The notes under the pieces: generated by a model
Database searches by the model: none
Told to the model about the DNA's origin: nothing
Seen by the model: the letters and a program-made list of their open reading frames with translations, nothing else
Origin: an uncultured Clostridium sp.
GTDB taxonomy: Bacteria; Bacillota; Clostridia; Lachnospirales; Lachnospiraceae
DNA length: 33,041 bases
Assembly: GCA_900541315.1 (NCBI GenBank)
Contig: UQJF01000015.1
Span: forward strand, 1-33,041
Direction: 5' to 3'
Position numbers and translations under genes: made by a program
Shown here: positions 24,182-32,978 of the stretch, piece by piece
Position numbering within the stretch: the stretch's first letter is position 1
Layout of the letters: the number at the start of each line of letters is the position of its first letter

Positions 24182-24874
24182 TTGAAAAAATATTTACCTA
24201 TTCTAAGAAACAGTCCATTTTTTAAAGGTCTTTCTGATAACGAGATATTATCCATATTGCACTGTGTAAACGGAACAATAATTTCCAAAGAACGAGATTC
24301 TTATATTTTCAGGGCAGGAGATTCTACCGATGTAATGGGGCTTGTGACATCAGGCTGTGTTCTTGTTATTCAGGAAGACCTTTGGGGACATCGTAATATT
24401 CTGTCCAAATGTCATACCGGTGATTTTTTTGGAGAACCATATGCAGCAAGCCCGGGGGCTGTTCTGAATATCAGTGTGGTAGCTGATGGGGATTGTGAGA
24501 TTATTTTTTTTAATATCCAGAGGCTTCTGGTTACTTGTCCAACGGCATGTGAACATCATCAGAAGCTGATCCGAAACCTGGTCAGTGTCTTGGCAAATAA
24601 GATACTGATCCTGAACGATAAGATCACACACATTGGCAAGCGAACGACCAGGGATAAACTATTATCGTATCTGTCAGCAGAGTCGGCCAGACAGTCCTCC
24701 TTATCCTTTGATATTCCCTTTGACCGGCAGCAGTTGGCAGATTATCTTTGCATTGACCGTGCGGCAATGTCTACGGAGATATCAAAGTTACAAAAAGAAG
24801 GATTTATAAAAACAAATCGGAATCATTTTGAATTAACTGTTTCTGATGATGAGGATTTAAGAATAAAAATGTGA
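24182..24874 (+). CDS. Crp/Fnr family regulator (hcp locus type)
   Basis: A 230-residue regulator. The N-terminal cyclic-nucleotide-binding fold spans residues ~10-125 (FKGLSDNEILSIL, then IFRAGD and GDFFGE). The C-terminal helix-turn-helix includes FDRQQLADYLCIDRAAMSTEISKLQKEGFI. It lacks the N-terminal four-cysteine set of E. coli FNR, so it does not sense oxygen in that way. Regulators in this position usually control hcp and respond to nitrosative stress (family context). The start is TTG with AGGAGGG 6 nt upstream. Confidence 0.88.
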   Translation: MKKYLPILRNSPFFKGLSDNEILSILHCVNGTIISKERDSYIFRAGDSTDVMGLVTSGCVLVIQEDLWGHRNILSKCHTGDFFGEPYAASPGAVLNISVVADGDCEIIFFNIQRLLVTCPTACEHHQKLIRNLVSVLANKILILNDKITHIGKRTTRDKLLSYLSAESARQSSLSFDIPFDRQQLADYLCIDRAAMSTEISKLQKEGFIKTNRNHFELTVSDDEDLRIKM

Positions 24875-24963
24875 TATATATTAGTATAGTGGTTCAGTTA
24901 TCAAGAAAAATAATTAAGCATGTTTATAATGAACCGGTATATGTAGCTGATGGGGGTGAAACC

Positions 24964-26199
24964 ATGGCATATAGTGAATTAATTAAAAACTTTAATAAGA
25001 TACGTGATTACATGCGCGATTTTTATGTCTATGGTTTCAAAAGCCGGGATGATTATACGAAGAAAAGTGCCAGGTCTTATGATGACGAGAAACGTCGCAT
25101 AGAGAGCTGGCTTGGTGAGTATATGAAATTCCATCAGACTGCTGATGGTAAGAATGTATTTCTATCAATTGATAGCAGAGTAACCAGACACAATCCGCTT
25201 TATAAGGCATGGAAGACAAAGAGCTTTACGGACGGGGATATTACACTTCATTTTATCATTATGGATATTCTTTCAGATGGCCAGGAACAGTCACTTGTGG
25301 CTATTGTGTCTCAAGTGGACCAATATCTGAGTGCTTTTGATCATGCAAGAGTATTTGACGTTTCTACGATCAGAAAAAAACTTAACGAATACGTAAAAGA
25401 AGGATTGCTGGTAAGCAGGAAGAACGGTAAGATGATGTTATACCGTCGTACAGAAGAGCTTGAAATGCCAGGTACGGATGTTTTGGATTTCTTTTCAGAA
25501 ACTGCACCATGTGGTGTGATTGGATCGTTTCTGAAAGATAAAACAAATGACATAGCTGACAATTTTGCATTTAAACATCATTACATAACCGGTGCAATGG
25601 ACAGTGAAGTTTTGTGTACAATACTGGAAGCAATTCATGAAAAAAGAAATGTAACAGTTGAAATGCTCCATCGTAGGAAAAATCGTGTTACAGAATCGAA
25701 TGTCGTTCCGCTTCGGATAATGATCAGCGTGCAGAGTGGAAGGCAATATATGATGGCCTATGCTCCATATTTTAAACGGATAACAGCGTATCGTCTTGAT
25801 AATATTGTTGCTGTTAAAAATGGTGAGATTGCAGACCGATTTGATGAACTAAGAGATAAACTGAATGGAATGCAGCAACACATGTGGGGAGTAGCTACAG
25901 ACAGCCGGTCGGGAAATCGCATGGAACATATTGAATTTACAGTTTGGTATGACGATGGAGAACAGCATATACCAAGGCGATTAGAGCGCGAGAAACGAAT
26001 CGGAAAGGTGGAATATATTGATGAACATACATGCCGTTTTTTAGCTGATGTTTATGATGCAAGTGAGCTGATACCATGGATACGTACCTTTATCTGTCGA
26101 ATCACAGATATTTCAATTTCAAATAAATTTTTGGAAATACAGTTTAAAAAAGATTTGCAGACGATGTATGAGATGTATGGAATGGAAGGGGAGAAATGA
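24964..26199 (+). CDS. WYL domain regulator, first of a pair
   Basis: A 411-residue protein. Residues ~100-180 contain a winged helix-like segment (IRKKLNEYVKEGLLVSRKNGKMMLYRR). A WYL-type domain follows (KRNVTVEMLHRRKNRV...GRQYMMAYAPYFKRITAYRLDNIV), in which the namesake WYL is degenerate. A final domain ends ASELIPWIRTFICRI, like the WYL C-terminal extension. WYL proteins bind nucleic acid or nucleotide-like ligands and often control defence or RNA-repair genes. The ATG at 24964 with GGGGGTG upstream is preferred over an earlier GTG at 24871. Two nt separate its stop from the best start of the next gene. Confidence 0.8.
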   Translation: MAYSELIKNFNKIRDYMRDFYVYGFKSRDDYTKKSARSYDDEKRRIESWLGEYMKFHQTADGKNVFLSIDSRVTRHNPLYKAWKTKSFTDGDITLHFIIMDILSDGQEQSLVAIVSQVDQYLSAFDHARVFDVSTIRKKLNEYVKEGLLVSRKNGKMMLYRRTEELEMPGTDVLDFFSETAPCGVIGSFLKDKTNDIADNFAFKHHYITGAMDSEVLCTILEAIHEKRNVTVEMLHRRKNRVTESNVVPLRIMISVQSGRQYMMAYAPYFKRITAYRLDNIVAVKNGEIADRFDELRDKLNGMQQHMWGVATDSRSGNRMEHIEFTVWYDDGEQHIPRRLEREKRIGKVEYIDEHTCRFLADVYDASELIPWIRTFICRITDISISNKFLEIQFKKDLQTMYEMYGMEGEK

Positions 26200-26201
26200 T
26201 C

Positions 26202-27110
26202 ATGCTGTTTAATGAAATTTACAGTACATATTTTCAAACCGTTGGGAAAATCTTAACAGAAGCAGTGGAGCATCCGCTTACGACTGGAGAAATCAGTTCA
26301 ATCATTCAGAATCATGCATTTGAAGAAAGTGCATTGAATATTCCAGAGTCTTTGGGAATGGCACGCTGGCAATTATTGAAAGAAGATGGAACAACCATTC
26401 TTAGAAAAAAGCCAACTATGCCCCTTACGATTTTGCAGAAACGCTGGATCAATGCGATCGCATTAGATCCAAGAATACGTTTGTTTACGGATCGACCAGT
26501 TGTATTTTCAGATGTGGAACCGTTATTTCTTCCAGAAGATATTTACGTCTTTGATAAGTATTCAGATGGTGATCCGTATGAGAATGAAGAATATATTCGG
26601 AACTTCCGTTTGATATTGGATGCGATCAGGCATCAGTATCCGATTCAGATCAGTATTAGAAATCGTCATGGGGAACGAGTAACAACCAGGACAATCCCTG
26701 AATATTTGGAATATTCCGAGAAAGATGATAAATTTCGTTTGATTGGTACAGGAAGCAAATTGGGAAATACGATTAATCTTGGCAGGATCACTTCTTGTGA
26801 AAAGTGCGGGAATCAACAGGGAAAGATTGGAAAAAGAAATCTGCCGCAGCCGCGCAAAGTGATATTTGAACTGGTTGATGACCGGAATGCTTTGGAACGT
26901 GTTCTGCTGCACTTCGCACACTTTGAAAAACAAGTCGGGAAAATAGATGATCGAAAATATCAGGTGACATTACATTATGATAAAGAGGACGAAACAGAGA
27001 TTTTAATTCGTGTTCTTTCGTTTGGACCAATGATCCGCGTTGTGAAGCCCAGGGCATTCATTAATTTAATAAAGGGCAGATTGTCAGATCAAAAAAGTTG
27101 TGGACTGTAA
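26202..27110 (+). CDS. WYL-like regulator, second of a pair
   Basis: A 302-residue protein related in layout to the first: an N-terminal region, a WYL-like middle (YPIQISIRNRHGERVTTRTIPEYLEYSEKDDKFRLIG) and a C-terminal extension (ILIRVLSFGPMIRVVKPRAFINLIKGRL) typical of WYL regulators. CEKCGNQQG may be a small metal site with only two cysteines. An ATG at 26196 overlaps the previous stop but is 1 nt from AAGGGGAG; the ATG at 26202 has 7-nt spacing. The pair may act as a heteromeric regulator of the RtcB genes downstream (inference). Confidence 0.75.
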   Translation: MLFNEIYSTYFQTVGKILTEAVEHPLTTGEISSIIQNHAFEESALNIPESLGMARWQLLKEDGTTILRKKPTMPLTILQKRWINAIALDPRIRLFTDRPVVFSDVEPLFLPEDIYVFDKYSDGDPYENEEYIRNFRLILDAIRHQYPIQISIRNRHGERVTTRTIPEYLEYSEKDDKFRLIGTGSKLGNTINLGRITSCEKCGNQQGKIGKRNLPQPRKVIFELVDDRNALERVLLHFAHFEKQVGKIDDRKYQVTLHYDKEDETEILIRVLSFGPMIRVVKPRAFINLIKGRLSDQKSCGL

Positions 27111-27128
27111 AAGTTCGCAACTTTTTTT
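27093..27128 (+). terminator. Terminator between the WYL pair and rtcB
   Basis: AAGTTGTG (27095-27102) pairs with CGCAACTT (27116-27123), followed by a T-run to 27128. It implies that rtcB is transcribed from its own start or by regulated read-through. Confidence 0.75.
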
Positions 27129-27134
27129 CCATGA

Positions 27135-27278
27135 AAAAAAGAACCGGAAGAGATAAACTTAGATCATAGCAAAGCACATGAGGAACAGGATCTTGCCGGT
27201 GGACTTAAAATCCGCTGGGTAGCAGATGGCCGTCGTAATATCTGTCAGAAATGCTTTGTTGAGAAAGGATGTGTTTAA
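27135..27278 (+). other. 47-codon open frame ending 1 nt before rtcB, no start codon
   Basis: The frame ends ...GGLKIRWVADGRRNICQKCFVEKGCV and its TAA stops one nt before the rtcB ATG, an arrangement typical of translational coupling. It has no ATG, GTG or TTG. An ATG at 27131 lies one base out of frame across a run of seven As; six As would give an intact 48-codon gene. It may be a broken leader gene, a slippage-controlled one, or chance. The same DNA includes a tRNA-like anticodon arm (27199-27215). Confidence 0.35.
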
Positions 27279-27279
27279 A

Positions 27280-28557
27280 ATGTTTGAAATAAAAGGAAAA
27301 ATCACAACAGCAATCTGCTACGCAAAAGTTGTAGAAGATGAGGCGATCGGGCAGATCCGGAGAATGTGTGATCATGATCTGACAAAGGGAAGCAAGGTAC
27401 GGATCATGCCTGATGTCCATGCAGGAAAAGGCTGCACGATCGGGACGACCATGACAGTTACAGATAAGATTTGTCCGAATATTGTAGGAGTCGATATTGG
27501 TTGTGGAATGTATACTGTAAAGCTGCAGGATCAGGTGATCGATTTTGAAAAAATAGATGAAGCATGCCATTATGTTCCTTCTGGAATGAACGTATGGGAA
27601 GGAAGAATGGAGAGGTTTGATTTGACGCAGCTTAAATGTTATAGATCTTTGCGAGATGCAAAGCGATTGGAAAGATCGCTTGGAACACTGGGCGGAGGAA
27701 ACCACTTTATAGAGGTTGATCAGGCAAAGGATGGTACGTATTATTTAGTCATTCATTCAGGAAGCCGGAATTTGGGAAAACAGGTGGCTGAGTTTTATCA
27801 ACAGCTGGCAATTGATCTGCATGCGGGAAAAGAAGAGTATTTCATAAAGCGAGATGAGATTATCCGTACATACAAAGAGCAAGGAAGAAGAGCAGAAATA
27901 CAAGAGGCATTGAAGCAGTTAAAACAGAATTATGAGACACAGGATCTGGATGTGCCAGAAGATATCTGCTGGCTTTATGGACCATTTATGGATGATTACC
28001 TGCATGATATTGAAATCTGCCAGCGTTTTGCAAGAAGGAGCAGGGAGCGCATGGCGGAAATCATTATTGAAAGAACTAAAATGACGCAAGCAGAAGCTTT
28101 TCATACCATTCATAATTATATTGATGTCGATGAAATGATTCTTAGAAAGGGTGCAATTGCTGCACATGCCGGTGAAAAAGTATTAATTCCGATTAATATG
28201 AGAGATGGTTCTGTTCTTGCTGTTGGAAAAGGAAATGTGGAATGGAATAATTCAGCACCACATGGAGCCGGAAGGATCATGTCCAGAACAAAAGCGAAAC
28301 AGTCCATTGATCTGGAGAAATACAAAGCATCCATGCAAGGTATTTATTCTACGTCAGTGAATGTAGATACATTAGATGAGGCACCCATGGCATATAAATC
28401 GCTTGCAGATATCATTGATGAGATAAGGGATTCTGTAGATATCATCGATATCATGAAACCGGTATATAATTTCAAAGCTTCAGATGGGGAGGTGCCTTGG
28501 AAAAAGAAGGGTGGCACAAATGAGAGAAAAGATACAGGCTCAACTTCACAGAATTGA
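27280..28557 (+). CDS. rtcB: RNA-splicing ligase RtcB
   Basis: A 425-residue RNA ligase that joins 2',3'-cyclic phosphate (3'-phosphate) and 5'-OH ends using GTP and Mn2+, acting in tRNA splicing or repair of cleaved RNA. Visible motifs: MPDVHAGKGCTIG, GVDIGCGM with metal ligand C75, LGGGNHFIEV, VIHSGSRNLG, AHAGEKVLIPINMRDG, and APHGAGR with H328, the expected guanylylated histidine. The ATG at 27280 with AAAGGA upstream is preferred; an earlier ATG at 27226 lies in the leader. Its 3' end overlaps the nucleotidyltransferase gene by 38 nt. Confidence 0.93.
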   Translation: MFEIKGKITTAICYAKVVEDEAIGQIRRMCDHDLTKGSKVRIMPDVHAGKGCTIGTTMTVTDKICPNIVGVDIGCGMYTVKLQDQVIDFEKIDEACHYVPSGMNVWEGRMERFDLTQLKCYRSLRDAKRLERSLGTLGGGNHFIEVDQAKDGTYYLVIHSGSRNLGKQVAEFYQQLAIDLHAGKEEYFIKRDEIIRTYKEQGRRAEIQEALKQLKQNYETQDLDVPEDICWLYGPFMDDYLHDIEICQRFARRSRERMAEIIIERTKMTQAEAFHTIHNYIDVDEMILRKGAIAAHAGEKVLIPINMRDGSVLAVGKGNVEWNNSAPHGAGRIMSRTKAKQSIDLEKYKASMQGIYSTSVNVDTLDEAPMAYKSLADIIDEIRDSVDIIDIMKPVYNFKASDGEVPWKKKGGTNERKDTGSTSQN

Positions 28558-29284
28558 AGACGAGGAACATATAAAAATATTTTTAGCTGTTGAATCAGGA
28601 AGCTGGGCCTGGGGATTTGCATCCCCGGATAGTGACTATGATGTGCGGTTTGTTTATGTTAGAAGGACAGAGGATTATCTGAGACTGGAGATGGTTCGGG
28701 ATGTGATTGAACTACCAATCAATGATGTTTTGGATATCAATGGCTGGGATTTGCAAAAGACATTAAAATTACTGTACAAGTCAAATCCAACATTATTTGA
28801 GTGGTTTTCTTCTCCGATCGTTTATAAGGAAACAGAATTTGCTGGCAAGTTTCGTGATTTGATGATTCATTTTTTTTCATCAAAGAAGACGTTGTATCAT
28901 TATATTAGTATGGCCGAAGGGAATTATCGGGAATATCTTAAAGGCGATCTTGTCAGAGCAAAGAAATATTTCTACGTCCTGCGCCCGGTACTGGCATGCC
29001 AATGGATTTTGAATCAGGGTACGCCTCCACCTATATTGTTTTCAGAGTTGATGAAAGCAGAACTGCCAGTAGAATTAATCGATGCAGTGAATCAATTGCT
29101 GGAATTAAAGATGAACTCGCCAGAGGTGAGGTTGATTCCAAAGATTCCAGAAATAAATGAATATCTTGATAAAAGTATTCTGGATATTAAAAGTGCAGTG
29201 AGATTACTAGAGGATAACCATACACCAGATTGGAAAGAGTTGAATCAATTGTTTTTGCAGGAAATAAACCGAGATATGGCATAA
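28520..29284 (+). CDS. Predicted nucleotidyltransferase (YcgL/COG3541 type)
   Basis: A 254-residue protein of the polymerase-beta nucleotidyltransferase superfamily. The motif GSWAWGFASPDSDYDVRF holds the GS (27-28) and the catalytic DxD (D39, D41). Similar proteins are found beside RtcB in several bacteria; a role in end-modification of RNA is plausible but unproven. The start ATG at 28520 lies inside rtcB, with AGGGTGG upstream, so the two are co-translated. An upstream in-frame ATG at 28484 lacks this support. Confidence 0.8.
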   Translation: MREKIQAQLHRIEDEEHIKIFLAVESGSWAWGFASPDSDYDVRFVYVRRTEDYLRLEMVRDVIELPINDVLDINGWDLQKTLKLLYKSNPTLFEWFSSPIVYKETEFAGKFRDLMIHFFSSKKTLYHYISMAEGNYREYLKGDLVRAKKYFYVLRPVLACQWILNQGTPPPILFSELMKAELPVELIDAVNQLLELKMNSPEVRLIPKIPEINEYLDKSILDIKSAVRLLEDNHTPDWKELNQLFLQEINRDMA

Positions 29285-29341
29285 TGTAAAAATTTACGAT
29301 TCCATGATCTGGTTCTGGAAGATCAGCTTTGGACGTACCTT

Positions 29342-29374
29342 GCCGGACTTCATTTTCGATGGAGCCCGGCTTTT
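29342..29374 (+). terminator. Terminator-like hairpin after the nucleotidyltransferase gene
   Basis: GCCGGACTTCA (29342-29352) pairs with TGGAGCCCGGC (29360-29370), one mismatch and one wobble, followed by four Ts. The remaining gap 29375-29573 shows only a TATACT at 29517-29522 that might be a -10 box for the Fic gene. Confidence 0.5.
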
Positions 29375-29573
29375 AGACCTGCACACTCAAATACGCATCC
29401 TACGTGATTAGTACAGTTATTTACGAAAAGATGTACTAGAAGCAGTATTTCTTGTGACGGCAAAAAACACAATATCAAAGTTTGAATTTCATTGGTATTT
29501 TTGCCGATGGTATGGTATACTATGCAATAGATTAACGTGTTTTTTTGATGGAATTTATAGCGGAGGATAATAG

Positions 29574-30464
29574 ATGCGATATCTTTCTGTTGCTGAAATA
29601 GCAAAAAAATGGAATATGTCTGAACGCAGTGTTAGAAATTACTGCGCCCAAGGGCGTGTGAACGGTGCGTTTCTTACCGGCAAGACATGGAACATTCCGG
29701 AAAGCGCAGAAAAACCGGAGCGCACCAACAAAAGAAAAGAAGAACCGATTACTTTGTTGGATATCCTGAAAGAACAGAAGGCAAGTAGATACTCCGGTGG
29801 GATCTACCATAAAACACAGATTGATTTGACATATAATTCCAACCATATGGAAGGAAGCCGCCTGACCCACGATCAAACCAGATACATCTTTGAAACCAAT
29901 ACTATTGGCGTAGAAAAAGAAGTACTGAATGTGGATGACGTAATCGAAACAGCAAATCACTTCCGCTGCATTGACATGATTATTGATCATGCAAAAGCAG
30001 CTTTGACGGAGAAATTCATCAAAGAACTTCATTTAATTTTGAAGAACGGTACCAGTGATTCCAGAAAAGATTGGTTTGCTGTTGGCAATTATAAGAAACT
30101 TCCTAATGAAGTCGGCGGCAGGGATACAGCCCTTCCGGAAGAAGTTGCCGATAAAATGAAGGTCTTGCTGACGGAATACAACGCCAAAGAAGAAAAGAAC
30201 TTTGCGGATATTTTGGACTTTCATGTGAAGTTTGAGCGGATCCATCCGTTTCAGGATGGTAATGGGCGTGTGGGCAGGTTAATTATGTTTAAGGAGTGTC
30301 TGAAATACAATATCGTTCCGTTTATCATTGAGGACAATCTGAAGATGTTCTATTATCGTTGATTGAAGGAATGGGACAACGAAAAAGGCTATCTGACAGA
30401 TACTTGCCTGACCGCGCAGGACAAGTATAAAGCGTATTTGGATTATTTTAGGATTATGTATTGA
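29574..30464 (+). pseudogene. Fic family protein with HTH, interrupted by in-frame TGA
   Basis: The frame encodes an N-terminal helix-turn-helix (LSVAEIAKKWNMSERSVRNYC), then a Fic domain with the full AMPylation motif HPFQDGNGRVGR (H224) and the inhibitory helix motif S89-x3-E93-G94. Translation stops at a TGA at 30360-30362 after 262 residues, but the same frame continues LKEWDNEKGYLTDTCLTAQDKYKAYLDYFRIMY to 30464. This is the usual Fic C-terminus, and TGA most likely replaced a Gly codon (YYRGLKEW). The 262-residue product keeps the active site but loses its last helices, so it may or may not be active. GGAGG precedes the ATG. Confidence 0.85.
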
Positions 30465-30501
30465 AATTGAACAAAACAATATGATGTATGGGGGTGAATA
30501 C

Positions 30502-32372
30502 ATGCTTATTTATGCAGGTACAAAAAGTGATTTTATGATTGATATAGAGCATGATAGTTTGGAAACAAAATTATATGAAAATATAAAATTAAAGATGAAC
30601 CGAACGACGGGATTAAGTGAGCTGAACGCCTGGCGGAATTCATTAAAAGAAATGTATATTACATTGAATGATTCTGATATTCCAGAGGATGCAGGTGTGG
30701 CGATTGAATATAATATTCCCCAGACTTCAAAACGGGTAGATTTTCTTATTTCTGGTTATGGATTGAATGGAAAAGGAAATGTTGTCATTGTTGAATTGAA
30801 ACAATGGGAAAAATTAACAGCTATAGATGGTCAGGATGCAATTGTCGAAACATATACGGGCGGTGCGAACCGAAGAGTTGTACATCCATGTTATCAAGCT
30901 TGGTCTTACGCAGCTTTAATCAGGGATTATAATGAATATGTTCAGGACAACGAAATCAGCCTTCATCCTTGTGCGTATCTTCATAATTATCCAAGAATAG
31001 AAAATGATCCATTGGATAAAGAACAATATCAGGATATTATGGAGGAGACGCCTGCATTTACTTATGGGCAAAGGGAAGCTTTTCGTACATTTATTAAAAA
31101 GCAAATTATAATGGGGGACAAAGAGGATACACTGCTGAAAATTGAACAGGGAAAAATTAAACCTTCTAAGCAACTTCAAGATGCACTTGCAAATATGCTT
31201 AAAGGGAATCAGGAATTTGTTATGTTGGATGAACAGAAGGTTGTATATGAAAGCATTCTTGATTATTCTTGTCAGTGTCAGAAAGATGGAAAGAAAAGAA
31301 CAATTATTGTTGAAGGGGGTCCTGGAACCGGAAAACAGTTGTTGCAATTAATCTACTGGCTGAACTCACAAATCGAATGCAATTTGTTCAATATGTTTCA
31401 AAAAATGCTGCACCGAGAACTGTTTATCAATTTAAATTAAAGGGACATATGAAAAAAAACAGTGTAGATAATCTCTTTAAAGGTTCTGGAAGTTATACAG
31501 AAGCACCAAGAAATTCAGTTGAAACATTACTGGCTGATGAAGCACATAGGCTAAATGAGAAATCCGGTATGTTCCAAAATATGGGAGAGAACCAGATAAA
31601 AGAAATTATTCATGCCGCTGTTTGTAGTGTGTTTTTTATTGATGAGAGTCAGAGGGTTACACTATCAGATATTGGGAGTGTAGCTGAAATAGAAAAGTGG
31701 GCAGATTTGGAAGAATCAGAAGTTGTTAAAATGCAACTTGTTTCTCAGTTCCGTTGTAATGGTTCTGATGGATACCTGGCATGGTTAGATCAGGCGTTGG
31801 AAATCCGCGAAACAGCAAATTATGATCTTGACGGAATTGATTATGATATTCGTATCTGTGATACGCCTGCAGAAATGGAGGCAATTGTGATTGAAAAGAA
31901 CCGCGCCAGAAATAGAGCAAGAATTCTCGCGGGTTATTGTTGGGATTGGCCGAAGGCTACCAGAAACAATACAAATTTCCATGATATCGAAATTGGAGAT
32001 TATTCCATAAGCTGGAATCTAAATGGTGGAGATGCTTTTGCAATCAGTGAAGGGTCAGTTCATGAAGCTGGATGTATTCATACATCGCAAGGACTAGAAT
32101 TCGATTATACGGGTGTCATCATTGGTGATGATATGCGATTTGAAAACGGGAAAGTGATCACAGACTACACAAAACGTGCAAAGACCGATAATTCTTTGAA
32201 AGGAATAAAAACACTAGCGAAGAAAGACAAAGAAAAAGCAGATCAGGTTGCAGATGAAATCATAAAAAATACATACAGAACACTCATGACAAGAGGTATG
32301 AAGGGATGCTATGTATATTGCACGGATACAGCCTTGGCACAATATTTTAAGAAACTTTTAAAACAAAAATGA
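30502..32372 (+). pseudogene. DUF2075 helicase-like gene, frameshifted at Walker A
   Basis: The first part (30502 to about 31335) encodes a nuclease-like N-terminal region (SKRVDFLISG...NVVIVELKQWE) up to the P-loop GGPGTGK. There the expected Ser codon has lost one base, and the frame runs out at 31440. In the +1-shifted frame the sequence continues VVAINLLAELTNRM... with DEAH (LLADEAHRLNEKSG), FIDESQRVT, SQFRCNGSDGYLAWL, HTSQGLEFDYTGVIIGDD and a final YRTLMTRGMKGCYVY, all typical of DUF2075 helicase-like ATPases. One single-base deletion therefore breaks the gene in its ATP-binding motif. The start ATG at 30502 follows GGGGGTG. It is usually paired with a MazG-like gene, as here. Confidence 0.88.
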
Positions 32373-32388
32373 TAAAGGGGTAAAATTT

Positions 32389-32709
32389 ATGAAGGAAAAA
32401 ACAATAGAGCGTATTCGCAAATTTACAGAAGAGCGGGATTGGGATCAATTTCATAGTCCGGCAAATCTTGCAAAATCGATTGTGATTGAGGCAGCAGAGT
32501 TGTTGGAGTGTTTCCAGTGGAGTGATACAGAGTATGATCTGCAGCATATAAAAGAAGAACTGGCAGATGTACTTGTTTATTCACAAAATCTTCTTGATAA
32601 ATTGGAACTTGATGCAGATGAAATCGTGAATATGAAGATGAAACAGAATGAAGCAAAGTATCCGGTAGATAAAGCAAAAGGAAATGCGGCAAAATATACG
32701 GAGTTGTAG
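32389..32709 (+). CDS. MazG-like nucleotide pyrophosphohydrolase
   Basis: A 106-residue all-alpha NTP pyrophosphatase. The metal-binding ExxE (E34, E37 in IVIEAAELLE) and ExxD (E57, D60 in IKEELADVLVY) motifs are intact, so it should hydrolyse (d)NTPs or altered nucleotides to monophosphates. AAAGGGG lies upstream of the ATG. It sits 16 nt after the DUF2075 pseudogene, and the two often form an operon; it is the only intact member of this group. Confidence 0.88.
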   Translation: MKEKTIERIRKFTEERDWDQFHSPANLAKSIVIEAAELLECFQWSDTEYDLQHIKEELADVLVYSQNLLDKLELDADEIVNMKMKQNEAKYPVDKAKGNAAKYTEL

Positions 32710-32978
32710 TTTTAGTAATTCCGGTTGCATCTGAAATTCCTATGGCATTTAAAGAAAAGAGATTTTTAAGAATAGGATCGTCAAAATGTAATATTAAGGA
32801 TTACCCTAAGTGAGAAATTGAACTTTTCAAAATACTGGATGGAAGAACCGAAACGATGGAAACAGTACCGGCAAAATACCAGGAACTTCCATTTCGAAAA
32901 CTCTTTGGAAATTACGGTTTCAAAGGTATTGTTTTAAATCTAAAGACATTTATTAAGTATAATGGTATCGTAATTTAA
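32710..32978 (+). pseudogene. Fragment of a Schlafen/AlbA_2-type ATP-binding protein
   Basis: One frame reads VIPVASEIPMAFKEKRFLRIGSSKCNIKDYPK, stops at TGA (32811-32813), then continues in the same frame EIELFKILDGRTETMETVPAKYQELPFRKLFGNYGFKGIVLN and further to 32978. This matches the AlbA_2 (divergent AAA-4, Schlafen-related) region with its RIGSSK...YP and ELFK motifs; the TGA probably replaced an Arg codon. There is no start codon and the N-terminal part is missing, so it is a 5'-truncated, interrupted remnant. Downstream (32979-33041) a TATACT suggests a promoter for a gene beyond the window. Confidence 0.65.

Noticed and set aside
24871..24963. Upstream GTG start for the first WYL gene overlapping the Crp/Fnr stop
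   Set aside because: No ribosome site; the translated extension is unlike the family, while the ATG at 24964 has GGGGGTG at proper distance.
27150..27240. Possible tRNA-Leu(UAA) gene or Y-RNA-like tRNA mimic
   Set aside because: Only the anticodon arm fits. There is no acceptor stem, no GGTTCRANNCC T-arm, no normal-size D-loop and no CCA end, so no RNA gene is annotated; the arm is kept only as a finding.
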